Part shown: positions 1 to 11,099 of the stretch, one piece after another
How the letters are laid out: each line of letters begins with the position of its first letter
Position numbering within the stretch: position 1 is the first letter of the stretch
Assembly (NCBI GenBank): GCA_004794655.1
Contig: SMMW01000046.1
Span: forward strand, 7,427,501 to 7,491,500
Direction: 5' to 3'
Source: Marisa cornuarietis
Taxonomy: Eukaryota > Mollusca > Gastropoda > Architaenioglossa > Ampullariidae
DNA: 64,000 nt
Program-made: the position numbers and the translations under genes
Notes under the pieces: model-generated
Database searches by the model: none
What the model was told of the DNA's origin: nothing
What the model saw: only the letters and a program-made list of their open reading frames with translations

Positions 1-469
1 AAGCCTGTGTTCGGATTATTAGAAGAGGCAGTGAGCGAAGGGTGAGAAATGAGGGTGTGGCTGGGGTGAGGAAGGGCAGGGCAGAGGCTCAGCAAATAAA
101 CAAATTAATCAGGAAAAGCATTTTCATGCGTCGCTCGTTTTGCGCCCTCATGCTGCACTGAAATTCTTCAGGCGCGGTGCAGTTACAACTGTTTTCTGCT
201 CGCCTATCTCTAATGCTGCGCTCTGATGTAAGCATTCTCAAAAGCAAAACCAAGAAATGACAACAAACAATAAAAACCAAACAGAACAAAACCCCAAAGT
301 CTATTGCAATCTCTTCAATGACTATGATAAGAACCCAAAACAAAGCAAAACCAAATGAAAAAAAATGAAACAAAAAACTAGTAAATCGAAAAAAAGCACA
401 GTCCAAAACTACATGGTACAACAACATTCGTGGGTCTGTCTAACTTTGTTGCTCCTGGTACTGCCATGG
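1..469. other. Upstream non-coding sequence
   Basis: No recognisable gene. A purine-rich stretch with many AAAAC and AAAGC runs (about 235-400) leaves reading frames open by chance on both strands. The left edge of the window cuts into unknown sequence, so a 5' Otx exon could lie just outside. Confidence 0.5.
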
Positions 470-625
470 CAGTTGGCCGAAGCTCTCTCTCTCCCCGCGC
501 AGGGCTCACGTGACGTCCAGTGTGTCGGTCAGTGTCAGTCGCAGTCACGTCACGAAGTCTATTCTTAGCCTCAGGAAAGGCGATAGGAAGACCTTTAAGC
601 TAGTTGTTGCCTAGCAACAGTTCGC
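470..625. promoter_or_regulatory. Promoter-like patch: E-box, CRE-like sites and X-box
   Basis: A compact GC-richer patch. CACGTG (E-box, 507-512) overlaps TGACGT (CRE half, 511-516). A second CRE-like TCACGTCA lies at 545-552. GTTGCCTAGCAAC at 606-618 matches the RFX X-box consensus GTNRCC-N(0-3)-RGYAAC with a one-base spacer. There is no TATA box and no obvious start site, and the direction of any transcription cannot be told. It could serve an upstream Otx promoter, the minus-strand gene suggested by the exon at 2485-2645, or be a distal element. The motif matches are seen directly; the promoter role is inferred. Confidence 0.3.
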
Positions 626-1262
626 AAAGTAACATATTTTACATTCTGTTACACCTGAAAGTGATTAAAAGAGGATATTGCAAGTCTCCGGAGCGTCACT
701 GCTAACAAGCAGCCTTTCTGCTTTCTAACTGCGCAAATGCTTCTCAGTTCATGCTTATGGCTACTGCATCTAATCGGGTTGAGTTTCGTAATTTTTTTTT
801 TGTTTCATTTTCGCACGACAAAACAATAGACGGATGCTTTGTTTCTTTGGTTTTGTTACTTTTCATTTTATTTCATTCACTAACATGTCAGAACGTTAAC
901 CGTGTTAATTCCATGTCACAAAAACTTGAGTCTTTTTGTTTCGAAAACAATGAAACGTCATGGGATCGAAACTGACTTATGTACACGAGACAGAACTATT
1001 TCAGATATTTCATAATTTGCTCTCCATTTTATTTCAAGTAGAATGCAGCCTTTGGAAACGCACTTGATACAACAAAAGTACACAATGCAGTTGAAACATT
1101 ACCTGGGATGTTCATATAGAAAGACGAAGGGAGTTCGGTTTTAAATAAATAAATAAATAAATATCACTGTTTTTTCGTCTCACACTGTCAAATAGCTCTT
1201 GACAATGTCAGGGTATCTACAGGCCCGTGAGTAATGTGTATTTCCCTGTCCCCCATTTGTAG
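626..1262. other. AT-rich non-coding stretch
   Basis: No gene seen. An (AAAT)n microsatellite lies at about 1143-1163. The last 30 bases form a pyrimidine-rich tract ending in TAG that would be the acceptor for the candidate exon starting at 1263. Confidence 0.5.
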
Positions 1263-1461
1263 GTCACTATACACGAGACGTATCACAAGGTTACGGAGTG
1301 CAAACAGAGCCCTACCCACAGTTGACCGCTTGGCACAGACTGCAGCAGCTTCACAACGTCACGCCACCACCCACCCCCACGCCACCGCTGCAACCACCCA
1401 CGCCTACTTCATCTGCCTCTACGACAACCTTGAGCTGGCATGAAGCAGCTTTGAGCTGTAG
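1263..1461 (+). CDS. Candidate internal coding exon, unidentified protein
   Basis: The segment is open in one + frame from a convincing acceptor (pyrimidine-rich TTTCCCTGTCCCCCATTTGTAG) to a moderate donor (TGTAG|GTGTCC). The exon starts in phase 1, because GT completes a Gly codon, and ends in phase 2, giving 65 full codons. The reading begins HYTRDVSQGYGVQTEPYPQ, has an aromatic and Gln-rich middle (LTAWHRLQQLHN), then a Pro/Thr-rich run (VTPPPTPTPPLQPP). Such low-complexity Pro/Thr sequence is common in transactivation regions, but I recognise no family. The minus strand has stops in every frame here. It has the same orientation and starting phase as the Otx homeodomain exon. Spliced directly to that exon from 1461 it would read into a stop, so it is either not part of the main Otx transcript, uses another donor (CAAG|GTTACG after 1289 would keep frame), or belongs to another gene. 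Confidence 0.35.
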
Positions 1462-1897
1462 GTGTCCAATCTTAACGACCCTCTCTTTTTTTTGTGTGTA
1501 ATTTTTCCGTGTGTTCGTATGAGGAGTCCCTAGTTACTTACCGTAAAGATTTCGTTACCACTGAAGAGTAGTCTGTAGCAGGGCACCTATGCCCCTGGTA
1601 GAGCCTATAAAACAAATGGGAACCGCAACAGTTTGGCACCTTGCCAAGCTAACGAGATTTCACGAGATTTCAAGGGAACCAACCCAAACGTCTCCATCCC
1701 TAGCGCTCACAAAGTTTACATTAAAAGTCACACCATGAAAGTAGTTCTTTTCTTTCCTGATACGATTATCACAATTTTTCTCAGATTACGTTTGGAACAC
1801 TGCCGTGTGTTTTGTTATGAGACGGGAGGGCACTGTGCAATGTAAGATTTTCCGATCTACCCCTCTTCCCTCCTGAAGCGAGGCGGTCTGATGGCGC
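1462..1897. other. Non-coding stretch
   Basis: No gene or clear repeat seen apart from a short poly-T run near 1488. It separates the + strand candidate exon from the first SINE copy. Confidence 0.45.
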
Positions 1898-2072
1898 TTG
1901 ATGGTCTGATGACAGCGCTTGTCACCGATACAGCGAGGATTGGCTGCCCTGAGTTCAGTTCTCGTCTAGGTCAGGACATGCTGTTCTTTCTCTGCATGTG
2001 GAATCTGTTTACAGGGCTGGCTGCTTTGCCGAGATACAGGCTTAGTTGCTGGATCGGTGTAAAACACCAATT
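1898..2072 (+). mobile_element. tRNA-derived SINE, copy 1
   Basis: This is the same family as the copy at 41541-41720. Shared blocks in order are CGCTTGTCACC near the head, GTTCAG plus TCTCGTCT (B-box region), CTGTTCTTTCTCTGCATGTGG, CTGTTTACAGGGCTGGCTGC, and the tail CTTAGTTGCTGG followed by GTGTAAAACACCA. The A-box end is degenerate. The 3' end runs into a C/T-rich then A-rich tail with AATAAA-like repeats to about 2105. It lies upstream of the Otx homeodomain exon. A non-autonomous retroelement is the best reading; any short reading frame across it is incidental. Confidence 0.75.
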
Positions 2073-2105
2073 CTCCTCCTCAGAGAAATAAATTGTAATA
2101 AAACA

Positions 2106-2484
2106 AACATGTAGCTGATAGTAGGAAAAACACCCCTGACATTTATTTCACTTTTCAATTTTGTTTCCTTATTTTTTTCGGAAATGTTGCTCAAACGTCC
2201 ACATTTGTTGAGCTTACTAACATTCTCATTATTGCTGAAGCTGGACTTAAAGCTTTTTCGTTAAAGCTGATCAGTTTCGTCGATTCTCAGTAGATGACTG
2301 ATTCCGTGTGGGATCAGAGTTTTTCTTTTAAAAGAAAAGTTTTGGCTGACGCCTTCTTTGTGTGTTGCCATAGCCGTGGACTCGGAACTCTTTGTTGTCA
2401 TGGCTACTTTTTTCTGCAGCGTTTTAGGAGTTGTTGTTGCAATTGCGGAAAGAAACATTTCTATTATCCTTTCTGCAAACTTAC
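2106..2484. other. Probable intron of the minus-strand gene
   Basis: AT-rich sequence with no named feature. If the exon at 2485-2645 is real this is intron downstream of it on the minus strand, starting with a consensus GTAAGT donor. I could not find the next exon of that gene at lower coordinates. Confidence 0.35.
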
Positions 2485-2645
2485 TCTGGCCGACAGTGAC
2501 CTGGGCATACAGCGGGGTAGGAAGAGGTGTGCACAACGTTGACGTAGTCGCTGACGAACAGCTGACGCCGAAGTTCTTCAAGGTTGGGGTTGACACCAGC
2601 CAGCCCCATACGCAGGCCTTCGGGAAGCATCGTGTACACTTCTGT
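2485..2645 (-). CDS. Candidate internal exon of an unidentified minus-strand gene
   Basis: Read on the minus strand, an acceptor with a good pyrimidine tract (CCCCCTCTTTATCTCTAG) is followed by 161 open bases and a consensus donor (GCCAGA|GTAAGT). The exon begins in phase 0 and ends in phase 2, giving 53 codons. Codon third positions are mostly G or C and the amino-acid mix looks like a folded protein: TEVYTMLPEGLRMGLAGVN, then NPNLEELRRQLFVSDYVNVV, then HTSSYPAVCPGHCRP. An in-frame TAG sits in the acceptor just before the exon, so the coding segment really is bounded there. I do not recognise the family. The NLEELRRQL segment is helix-like and there are two Cys and two His near the end. Other frames here are open too, but lack matched splice sites. 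Partner exons were not found. If real, a second gene runs antisense upstream of the Otx homeodomain exon. Confidence 0.45.
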
Positions 2646-4296
<1,651 letters not shown>

Positions 4297-5257
4297 TAAC
4301 GGGTTAAGACAAGCACGTTTAGTTTTTAACTTTATTCTGTGTCGGTAGACTGCCTCAATCTCACTCAAAGATTCCAGTGTTGAAGAAATTGCAGTTCAGT
4401 TTATAACATCATCGTCAGTGTCTGCCCCTGTCCAGTCAATCTTAGGTTACTACTCGATGGTATTACAGATGCGCAGCTTGCGATGTCCTGATCGGTAGCT
4501 TTCGCGGTCAACCAGTAAACACAGGTGTTGTTAAAGACCGTTTTCATCCCTGTTAGCAATACGACTCTGCAATATGAAATAAAGATGTTTCCTCCCTTGA
4601 CAACATTAGCCTGGAATAAACCTTGTCTTTAGCTTTGTGGATATAAACACCCAAAGACAGGTGTTCTGCAGTTCAGCAAAATGGCAGACCTCTTTTCCTC
4701 TCAGCACTCATAATCCTCCTGAAACGACCGGCGGGAGGGATTTGGTGCCGCCCTGTTTTGCGAGGTTCACTCTGCAGATAAAAGTGCAGTTCAAGGGATT
4801 ACCATAATCCTCGATGTTCCTCCAACAAGGACAGCACTACGAAAAGTAGATCAGGCCTGTTCCAATCGAAAACATGAATGCAAATCGCAACAGTTTTGTT
4901 CTCTTTCCGCCGACATCCCCACCCCACTACAGCGGTGAGAATGATGATAGGGAGCTTTGATTGTCACAAGCCACAGAGAGACTTGCCCTTTGCGTAAGTA
5001 CACGTTTCGTGGCAGGTGAAAAGCCGTCACAGGTGGCCGCACCTCCTTACCTGAAACGGTTTGACGGTTATAAGGTCGATAGCAGTGACAGCTTAAGTGT
5101 GGAGAAGACCATGTCATGGAGTAGGGAGGCCACCCGTAAACAGCCAACCCGCGTATACTAGACGGGTGGATTTTGTAGGAACAGTATGACAGCGATGTAC
5201 AATGCTGTTTACAAAGATTAGCTTGCAGTTTGCACTTTACGACAGAACATCGGTAAC

Positions 5258-5294
5258 AAACAAACAAACAAACAAACAAACAAACAAACAAACA
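5258..5294. repeat. (AAAC)n microsatellite
   Basis: About nine copies of AAAC inside the Otx intron. The short reading frames across it, rich in Asn-Lys-Gln-Thr on one strand and Phe-Val-Cys-Leu on the other, are artefacts of the repeat. Confidence 0.9.
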
Positions 5295-5704
5295 CGTGAA
5301 AAGTCTTTGTCAGGTTTCAGCTATCAGAATAAGACAGAACAGTCCTCGTGGTTTAGTGGCAGAAACTTTGGCATAGAGAAAAACAGAAAGATAGAAGGAC
5401 AGAGAGAGAGAGAGAGAGAGACTGCCATGGGAGGTTCGAAACTAAACACGGATACTAATATATTTTGTTTATTATTACATGGTCAACGTAACAAGGCCTG
5501 GCTGTACAGTGTGGGAAAGATGGGCAAGTGCACTATGCTAGCTGAGATGAGTAGATGACAGAAGTTGTCTGTAGTGAACACCAGATACATTTTGAGCTGC
5601 ATAACCGTCATCCAGACCCTGACCGTGTTAGCTGAGGGCTAAACATACAGTGACTCTGCTTACACGAGATTGTGAGAAACATCTCGACCGCTTTGTTGAT
5701 TGTG

Positions 5705-5880
5705 TGACCCTCTTGACTGCGCGTCTGCCTTGACTGCACTTCCATTTATGACACACCTTGTCTGCACTTCTACTTTTGGCACGTTGACCATTCTTCTGGT
5801 ACGTGGCCCAGTCCTTCTGACTGCGAAACATATTAACTGCACTTCTGACTGTGACGTATCTTGACTGGCTTCCGGTGAAG
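5705..5880. repeat. Degenerate tandem repeat, about 27-bp unit
   Basis: The phrase CTTGACTGC or a close variant, often followed by ACTTC, recurs about every 20-30 bases (for example near 5712, 5731, 5759, 5834 and 5862). The copies are diverged, so this is an old minisatellite in the Otx intron. Confidence 0.45.
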
Positions 5881-8067
5881 TAACGTACACTGAATGCGTT
5901 GGCTGAAGAAGAACGAACAAGCGTTGCATGTTTTCTTTTTCCCAGGCACTCGCATTTTAAAAAGAAAACTTTTCCCCTCGTCCACTGGGTCATTTTTCTG
6001 CACGGTCAATAAGCCGTGTGTACGCGCTCGCTAGACCCGCTCGGCATTGTCCTTAAAGCGATCGCAGTGCTCTCCCCTTTGAAAGCTGTTTTTCTGCGAT
6101 CAGAAATCGCCGCTGACAGGCCTTTCCGTCCCCGCTTAGCCACCATCTTGGCAAACAGAATATTGAAGTGAGTAGTGTTTGCCCGCCGTTGCCTGCGCTA
6201 TGCTAAGCCGAAGCGCTGGCTTTGCAGATACTGTTTGCATCACAAGATCTGATAAACTTTTCCAAAGAGGGTTTTGGAGTATTTTACAAAAGGTGTCCGA
6301 ACAGAAACTGATTTCTCTTTCCGATCATAAAATGTAGAGAGGAAATGCGATAGAGATCGTTGTAACATGCATTCCGCCGGTTTAGAAACTCTCTGTTTGC
6401 GTGAGAGAGAGAGAGAGAGAAATAGGAGGGGGAGGTAAGCCAGGCAAACAAATTCAGGAAGACGCACAATGGCGCAGACCCAGAGTGAGAAGTCTGTATA
6501 CTCACTGTACATTCAAGGCGTCCAGTGGATTGCCTAACTTACTTGCAAACCACGATTCTGCCAAGGCCAAGCGTGCCCCTCGACACGTTGTCTAGGCGAC
6601 GAGCTTCCCCTCTTGACATCTGCCAACACAAGGGCCGGCAGTGCAAGCGAGTGGCCTTTGTCCACCCGGAATTGGCTCCACGCTTTTTTTTCTCCCGTGC
6701 TGCCTTTACAGGTCCGCTGAAGTCCTTTCTCTCTACGGCAACACTTCACCCTGTCAACGTATGTCGCCTGTCTAACAACAGTTTGTTCTAACGGGGCCCC
6801 CTGAAAGTTTTCCGAACACTAGAGACATTTTCAGTGAAGTTTGTAGTTGTTCCGTTGTTACGATGGTCAGCTGTCCCACAAATAAATTCTCCACAGAGTT
6901 GATCGAAAACAGCTTTACATTCCTTTCCCACATCAATAATATAATAATAAATAGTTTATAGTACTATATTGAATATATAGCGATATTTGTATCACTGGTC
7001 TTCTGGAAGGAAGCTAAGAAACCTCAGCTTCCCCCCCCCCACCTTTCTTGCTGCCATCAACAAAACATCCGCAATCTTCACCAAATCGAGAATGTTTATT
7101 TTTGGCTGGGAATAACCTAACCCTGCTACGCTGGAACTAGAAAAAATGTTTTACTAGCGTCAGCCTATGAAACAACATTTTAACGGCTGTTATAAAGCGA
7201 GTGTCTGCAGAGCGTATGACAGCTTCTACTAGGGACATAGACGAGCTTCTGAACATATGGAATTGTGCGTGTGACTTTTGCAGTCTTGCAGGTCAGTTAA
7301 AGAGGGACACAAGTCACCGACAGTTATCTATAATGCACATCAAATACTTAGTGTGAGGAATTAGTATCACGTGATTGAAGAAAGGGATTACACTCTTAAC
7401 ATATTCGGTTCAATTTCCAACTACACCCACTCCCCCTCCGAGCCACTTCGGTCTCTCTCACCTCAAGCCAAGTCCCCCGCCCATTCCCCCCCCCTACAAC
7501 TTCTGCCACGGAAGGAACTACAGACGGCGCTGAAGTCACGTGACTCGCTGTTCTGACGCGTGACGTTGACGTTAGTCTGGCAGCCCTGTCCGCGAGGGTC
7601 CATCATTGTATGGATCACAATAGGTCCCCAACGCCAGCCTTGATTCAATCAATCGCTGTTGGCGGGCTGCACGGTGTGAATGCTTGTTTGTCGAACAATG
7701 TGCTACCGGCCAAACACAATTGCCGCCGATAACGTCTGAGCAGCGCTTCCGGTTCGCAGAAGTTTGTCCGGGAGTCCTGGCCTGGCAGGTCTGGACAGTC
7801 CGCCTGGAAAGGGTTTGGTACTGTTCTTTCATAGCGCCTGTTACCTGATTTCACCTGGTCACGCATGATCAGAAAACAGTTAGCGGTTAATAATGAGACG
7901 GAAACGACTGGCTGTCTTCCAGTGGGATCCGCTGCTCACAGACCACACGGCGTACAGTGGACTGCAGCCGAGATGTAGCAGGACCTTTTAAACAGCGTAA
8001 AGCAGGCTGCAGTCAGGGGCTTACTGCCTTTTAGATTGGCCTCTCTGACCATCGTACTTTCACAAAC

Positions 8068-8118
8068 GTGAGTGAGTGAGTGAGTGAGTGAGTGAGTGAG
8101 TGAGTGAGTGAGTGAGTG
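8068..8118. repeat. (GTGA)n microsatellite
   Basis: About 12 perfect copies of GTGA, 250 bases before the last Otx exon, inside the intron. A second, shorter (GTGA)n array lies at 43885-43914. Confidence 0.95.
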
Positions 8119-8368
8119 TTGAATACAGTTGTCCCGTCTTCTCTAATACGACACTCTCTTATATACTAAAATCACATTGTACACCCGTATACTTTAACCA
8201 AATAAGGCTGACCCATTGATCATATGATATTCATGGATAAATCCTGTTTTTCCTGCTTTCCTCGCTATCCTTTTGTCCACTCCCAAACGGCTTACAGCTG
8301 CATGTTTATGACCTTGACCTCACGCTTGCAAGCTTGCTGACCCTGGTGTCACCGTCTTGTTCTCTCAG

Positions 8369-9169
8369 GTTTGGTTCAAGAATCGTCGCGCCAAGTGCCG
8401 ACAACAGCAGAAGGCACAAGACCAGAAGAAGCAACAGAGCAGCAACAACAGCAACACCAGTGGGAGCGCCCCCAACAGCAACGGCGGCGGTGGTGGTGGC
8501 GGTGGAAGCGGCACTGGTGGGGGACCAGGCTCTGCTGGAGGAGGCGTAGGTGGAAACGGAGGTAGCAGCAACCCCGGGAACATCACCCCCCCGCCTCCCA
8601 GCGGGCAGTGCGCCAGCCCCAAGGTCAAGGCCAAGTCCCCGACCCACTCGTCCTCCGGGTCGCCTGGCATGGCCTATAAGACATCTCCCATGGCAACCAC
8701 ACCTCCCAACGGCAGTACCATGAGTATCGGGGCGGCCGGCTCCATCTGGAACCCGGCCTCCATCCCTACAGCGATCCCCCCGGTCAACGACTTCCTGGGC
8801 TCCCCCTCCTGCATGCAGCGCGCGGCGCCTTACCCCCACATGACGTCACACACAGGTCAGGCGGCCACGGCGGCCTACCCGCCCCAGAGCTACCAGCACC
8901 ACTACTACAGCAACATGGCCGACTACCTGAGCCCCATGCAGCTACCCGTCACTGCCAACCCCCATTCTCACGCCCAGGCCTCCCACCATACCCACGCCAA
9001 CGCCATGTCGCTTGGCAACGGCCAGGTACCCCAGATGACGTCACACTATGGAGGCCTGTCCGCTAATGGGAATGGCCTTGGGGTGCGGGCCCCTGCTAGC
9101 GGAGACTGTCTCGAGTACAATCACAAGGACCCTAGCGGCTGGTCTGGACCTCGCTTCCACGTACTCTGA
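8369..9169 (+). CDS. Otx: Otx terminal coding exon: end of homeodomain and C-terminal region
   Basis: Continues in phase 0 as VWFKNRRAKCRQQQ, homeodomain residues 47-60. Lys at position 50 is diagnostic of Otx/Gsc/Pitx-type TAATCC recognition. It then encodes 252 residues to a TGA at 9167-9169. Order after the homeodomain: Gln/Ser/Asn linker; a long Gly-rich run (about 8484-8562); a Pro/Ser segment; SIWNPASI at 8741-8764, corresponding to the Otx SIWSPASI (WSP) motif with Ser replaced by Asn; a Tyr/His-rich part including YQHHYY and a His/Ala stretch; and the C-terminal tail beginning DCLEYNHKD (from 9103) and ending FHVL, matching the Otx DCLDY...WKFQVL tail. Only one tail motif is present, whereas vertebrate Otx has two. 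Total visible protein is 316 residues. The exon is much more GC-rich than its surroundings, which leaves long but spurious antisense frames. Confidence 0.97.
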   Translation, partial: VWFKNRRAKCRQQQKAQDQKKQQSSNNSNTSGSAPNSNGGGGGGGGSGTGGGPGSAGGGVGGNGGSSNPGNITPPPPSGQCASPKVKAKSPTHSSSGSPGMAYKTSPMATTPPNGSTMSIGAAGSIWNPASIPTAIPPVNDFLGSPSCMQRAAPYPHMTSHTGQAATAAYPPQSYQHHYYSNMADYLSPMQLPVTANPHSHAQASHHTHANAMSLGNGQVPQMTSHYGGLSANGNGLGVRAPASGDCLEYNHKDPSGWSGPRFHVL

Positions 9170-10383
9170 ACATGCGAGCTCCCCGCACCCACCCCAAGAA
9201 AAAGTTTGAGTCTGAGCGAGAAATTTTTCTAGTTTTCAAATTGTTCTTTACAGACAGACCCTCAGAGACAGTGTGGGCTCTTAAAGACAGTACTGGCGTT
9301 CTGCGTCTCAACGACCCGCACCCGACAGGTGGTCACGGGTACCGAAGAGCCAGGAGAACGTGATGTCACGCATTTTACCCATTTTTTTGGACGTCAAGGG
9401 ACTGCATTCTGCTGTGGAAGGCTATAGGAAAGAGCTCATAGGTGGAGTCAAGGGCTGCGGCTCACCTACGCGGGTGAGTTCTGGTTCTTCAATACTGGAC
9501 ACGGTTCATAATTACTGGATACGGTTGTTGATTACCCGCCGTAAAGTGGACCTCTTTGGCGCCAACATTTGTGCACGCCGTCCTCATGGACGGCTATGTG
9601 AAGAGCTATCACCATGGTACCCTCGAAGGGACACTATTTTATGCTCTGACTTTTCAATTCCTCGGACCGAATTTTGCCTCCTACACCTCTTTCCTTGGAT
9701 ATTCCTTAAAGAAAAAAAGGGGAGAACACTACCCGGTAAAGACGTTGCCCCCTATAGAGACTTTTCAGAAACGTTCGAGTCAAGACACGCAGGTGTGTGT
9801 AAATTACAGATGAGATGATGCAAGCTGAATTTTTCTTAGAGACAAGCCTTCGATTTGTGCAATATTTGACACTGACTCGACAGGACCAACCGCGCTGACA
9901 ATCACGGCTGGCCATTTTTTTTTCTGGTCATGAGAGCCCTCACTTTCTCCTTCCCCGTTGTGGTAAAGCAGATTAATTCTGGATCCCTTGTACTGCACAT
10001 TTCTTACATTTTTTTTGGAAGATTAGATATATTTGTAAATGGAAAGTCCTTATAAGGCTAAAGAAAATAGGTAACTTCTACTGAAAAACATTGATCAGGC
10101 GCGGCTTTCATTTTCCAAGTGTTATTCGTAACTTTAGAAAGCAGCATCATTTCCGGTACAGGCGTCAAATGGTGAAAAGAGTGGGATGGGGGGACGCAAG
10201 CAGGTCACTTTGGATGATGTGAGCAAACGAGAGAACAATAACACGAAGAAAGGTATCGCGCCATAAGCCCAGTCTTCACTGCCGAGGGAAATGCGAGTGT
10301 GTTATCTCAGACGGCAAAGAAACTATCACGAGCAAGCCTACCATCTCTAGAACTGCGGTAACACCTGCAATGGTAGTGAGTGA

Positions 10384-10447
10384 GTGAGAGAGAGAGAGAG
10401 AGAGAGACTGAACGAGAAAAAGTGTGTGTGTGTGTGTGTGTGTGTGT
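10384..10447. repeat. (GA)n and (GT)n compound microsatellite
   Basis: A GAGA run of about 24 bases (10384-10407) is followed after a short spacer by about 26 bases of GT (10422-10447). It lies in the probable Otx 3' UTR. Confidence 0.9.
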
Positions 10448-11093
10448 TAACGGACATTTTTGGTGTGAAAAGACCGTTGGGCCCCTGAGGCAAGGTGAGT
10501 CCTCCAGATACGCAACAGTATCTTTCACTTTTGCTAGTACCCGCTTCCTTCTTTCTAAGTCCTTCGTGTTTTTGGTTGCCGTTGTGCAATGGTAGATCTA
10601 AAGGTACGTTTGCCCCCTAACCACCGCACCTCACAATCCTCCACTCAAGTCCCGTTACCTACTTGAGGAGTTTCTTAAAGAGAGTTTTATTTTTTACTTT
10701 TTTTTAACCTTTACGACGTCCATCATTCACAGATAAGCGACCGTTTTGAGAATACCTGCAACAGCGAGAAAAGCCAGATGTTTATGGGAATCCAACGCGG
10801 TGAGCTCAATAATATAAGTCGGCGTATGCTTCAGCTTGGAGCATCTTATTATTTTTTCATCCTTCTGTCACTACTAAATGAGTTGTACTCATTATAGACC
10901 ATATGTTACTATCATCCTTGGGTCACCATCCAGTGACGACTCACTGTTCTCTGTCATTTCCTGTCAGTCCCATCCGCTGCGGGGCGACAGCCCACCCAGA
11001 ATAGGCCTGGGTACACAGCAAGAGGACAAACAGTAACATCCACATTTGTTACTTGACATTTTCACGGATTTGACAAGTGAAACTGTTCTGTAG

Positions 11094-11099
11094 AATAAA
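11094..11099 (+). terminator. Candidate polyadenylation signal AATAAA
   Basis: First canonical AATAAA downstream of the Otx stop codon, in the context TGTAGAATAAAGTGG. No transcript evidence is available, so assignment to Otx rests on position only. Confidence 0.25.

Larger units (their letters stand above)
9170..11099 (+). other. Probable Otx 3' UTR and downstream sequence
   Basis: No conserved coding follows the Otx stop. Open frames at 9360-9818 run through ordinary UTR-like sequence and show no family. A GA run with an adjacent GT run lies at 10384-10447. The first canonical AATAAA on this strand is at 11094-11099, giving a 3' UTR of about 1.9 kb if used. The real end could be earlier, at a variant signal. 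Confidence 0.35.

Noticed and set aside
365..568. Frame with a signal-peptide-like segment (VCLTLLLLVLPWQLAEALS)
   Set aside because: Falls in the promoter-like patch, has no homologue I know, and the hydrophobic run comes from a CT-rich stretch.
4961..5161. Open frame inside the Otx intron reading LKRFDGYKVDSSDSLSVEK, after GTGGCAG
   Set aside because: Composition is plausible, but the acceptor is weak and it cannot be joined in frame from the homeodomain exon.
8306..8839. Antisense frame of about 177 codons opposite the last Otx exon
   Set aside because: It is the shadow of a GC-rich Otx coding exon and shows no family.
9360..9818. 152-codon frame just downstream of the Otx stop
   Set aside because: Lies in probable 3' UTR, no codon bias, overlaps a second open frame, no recognised domain.
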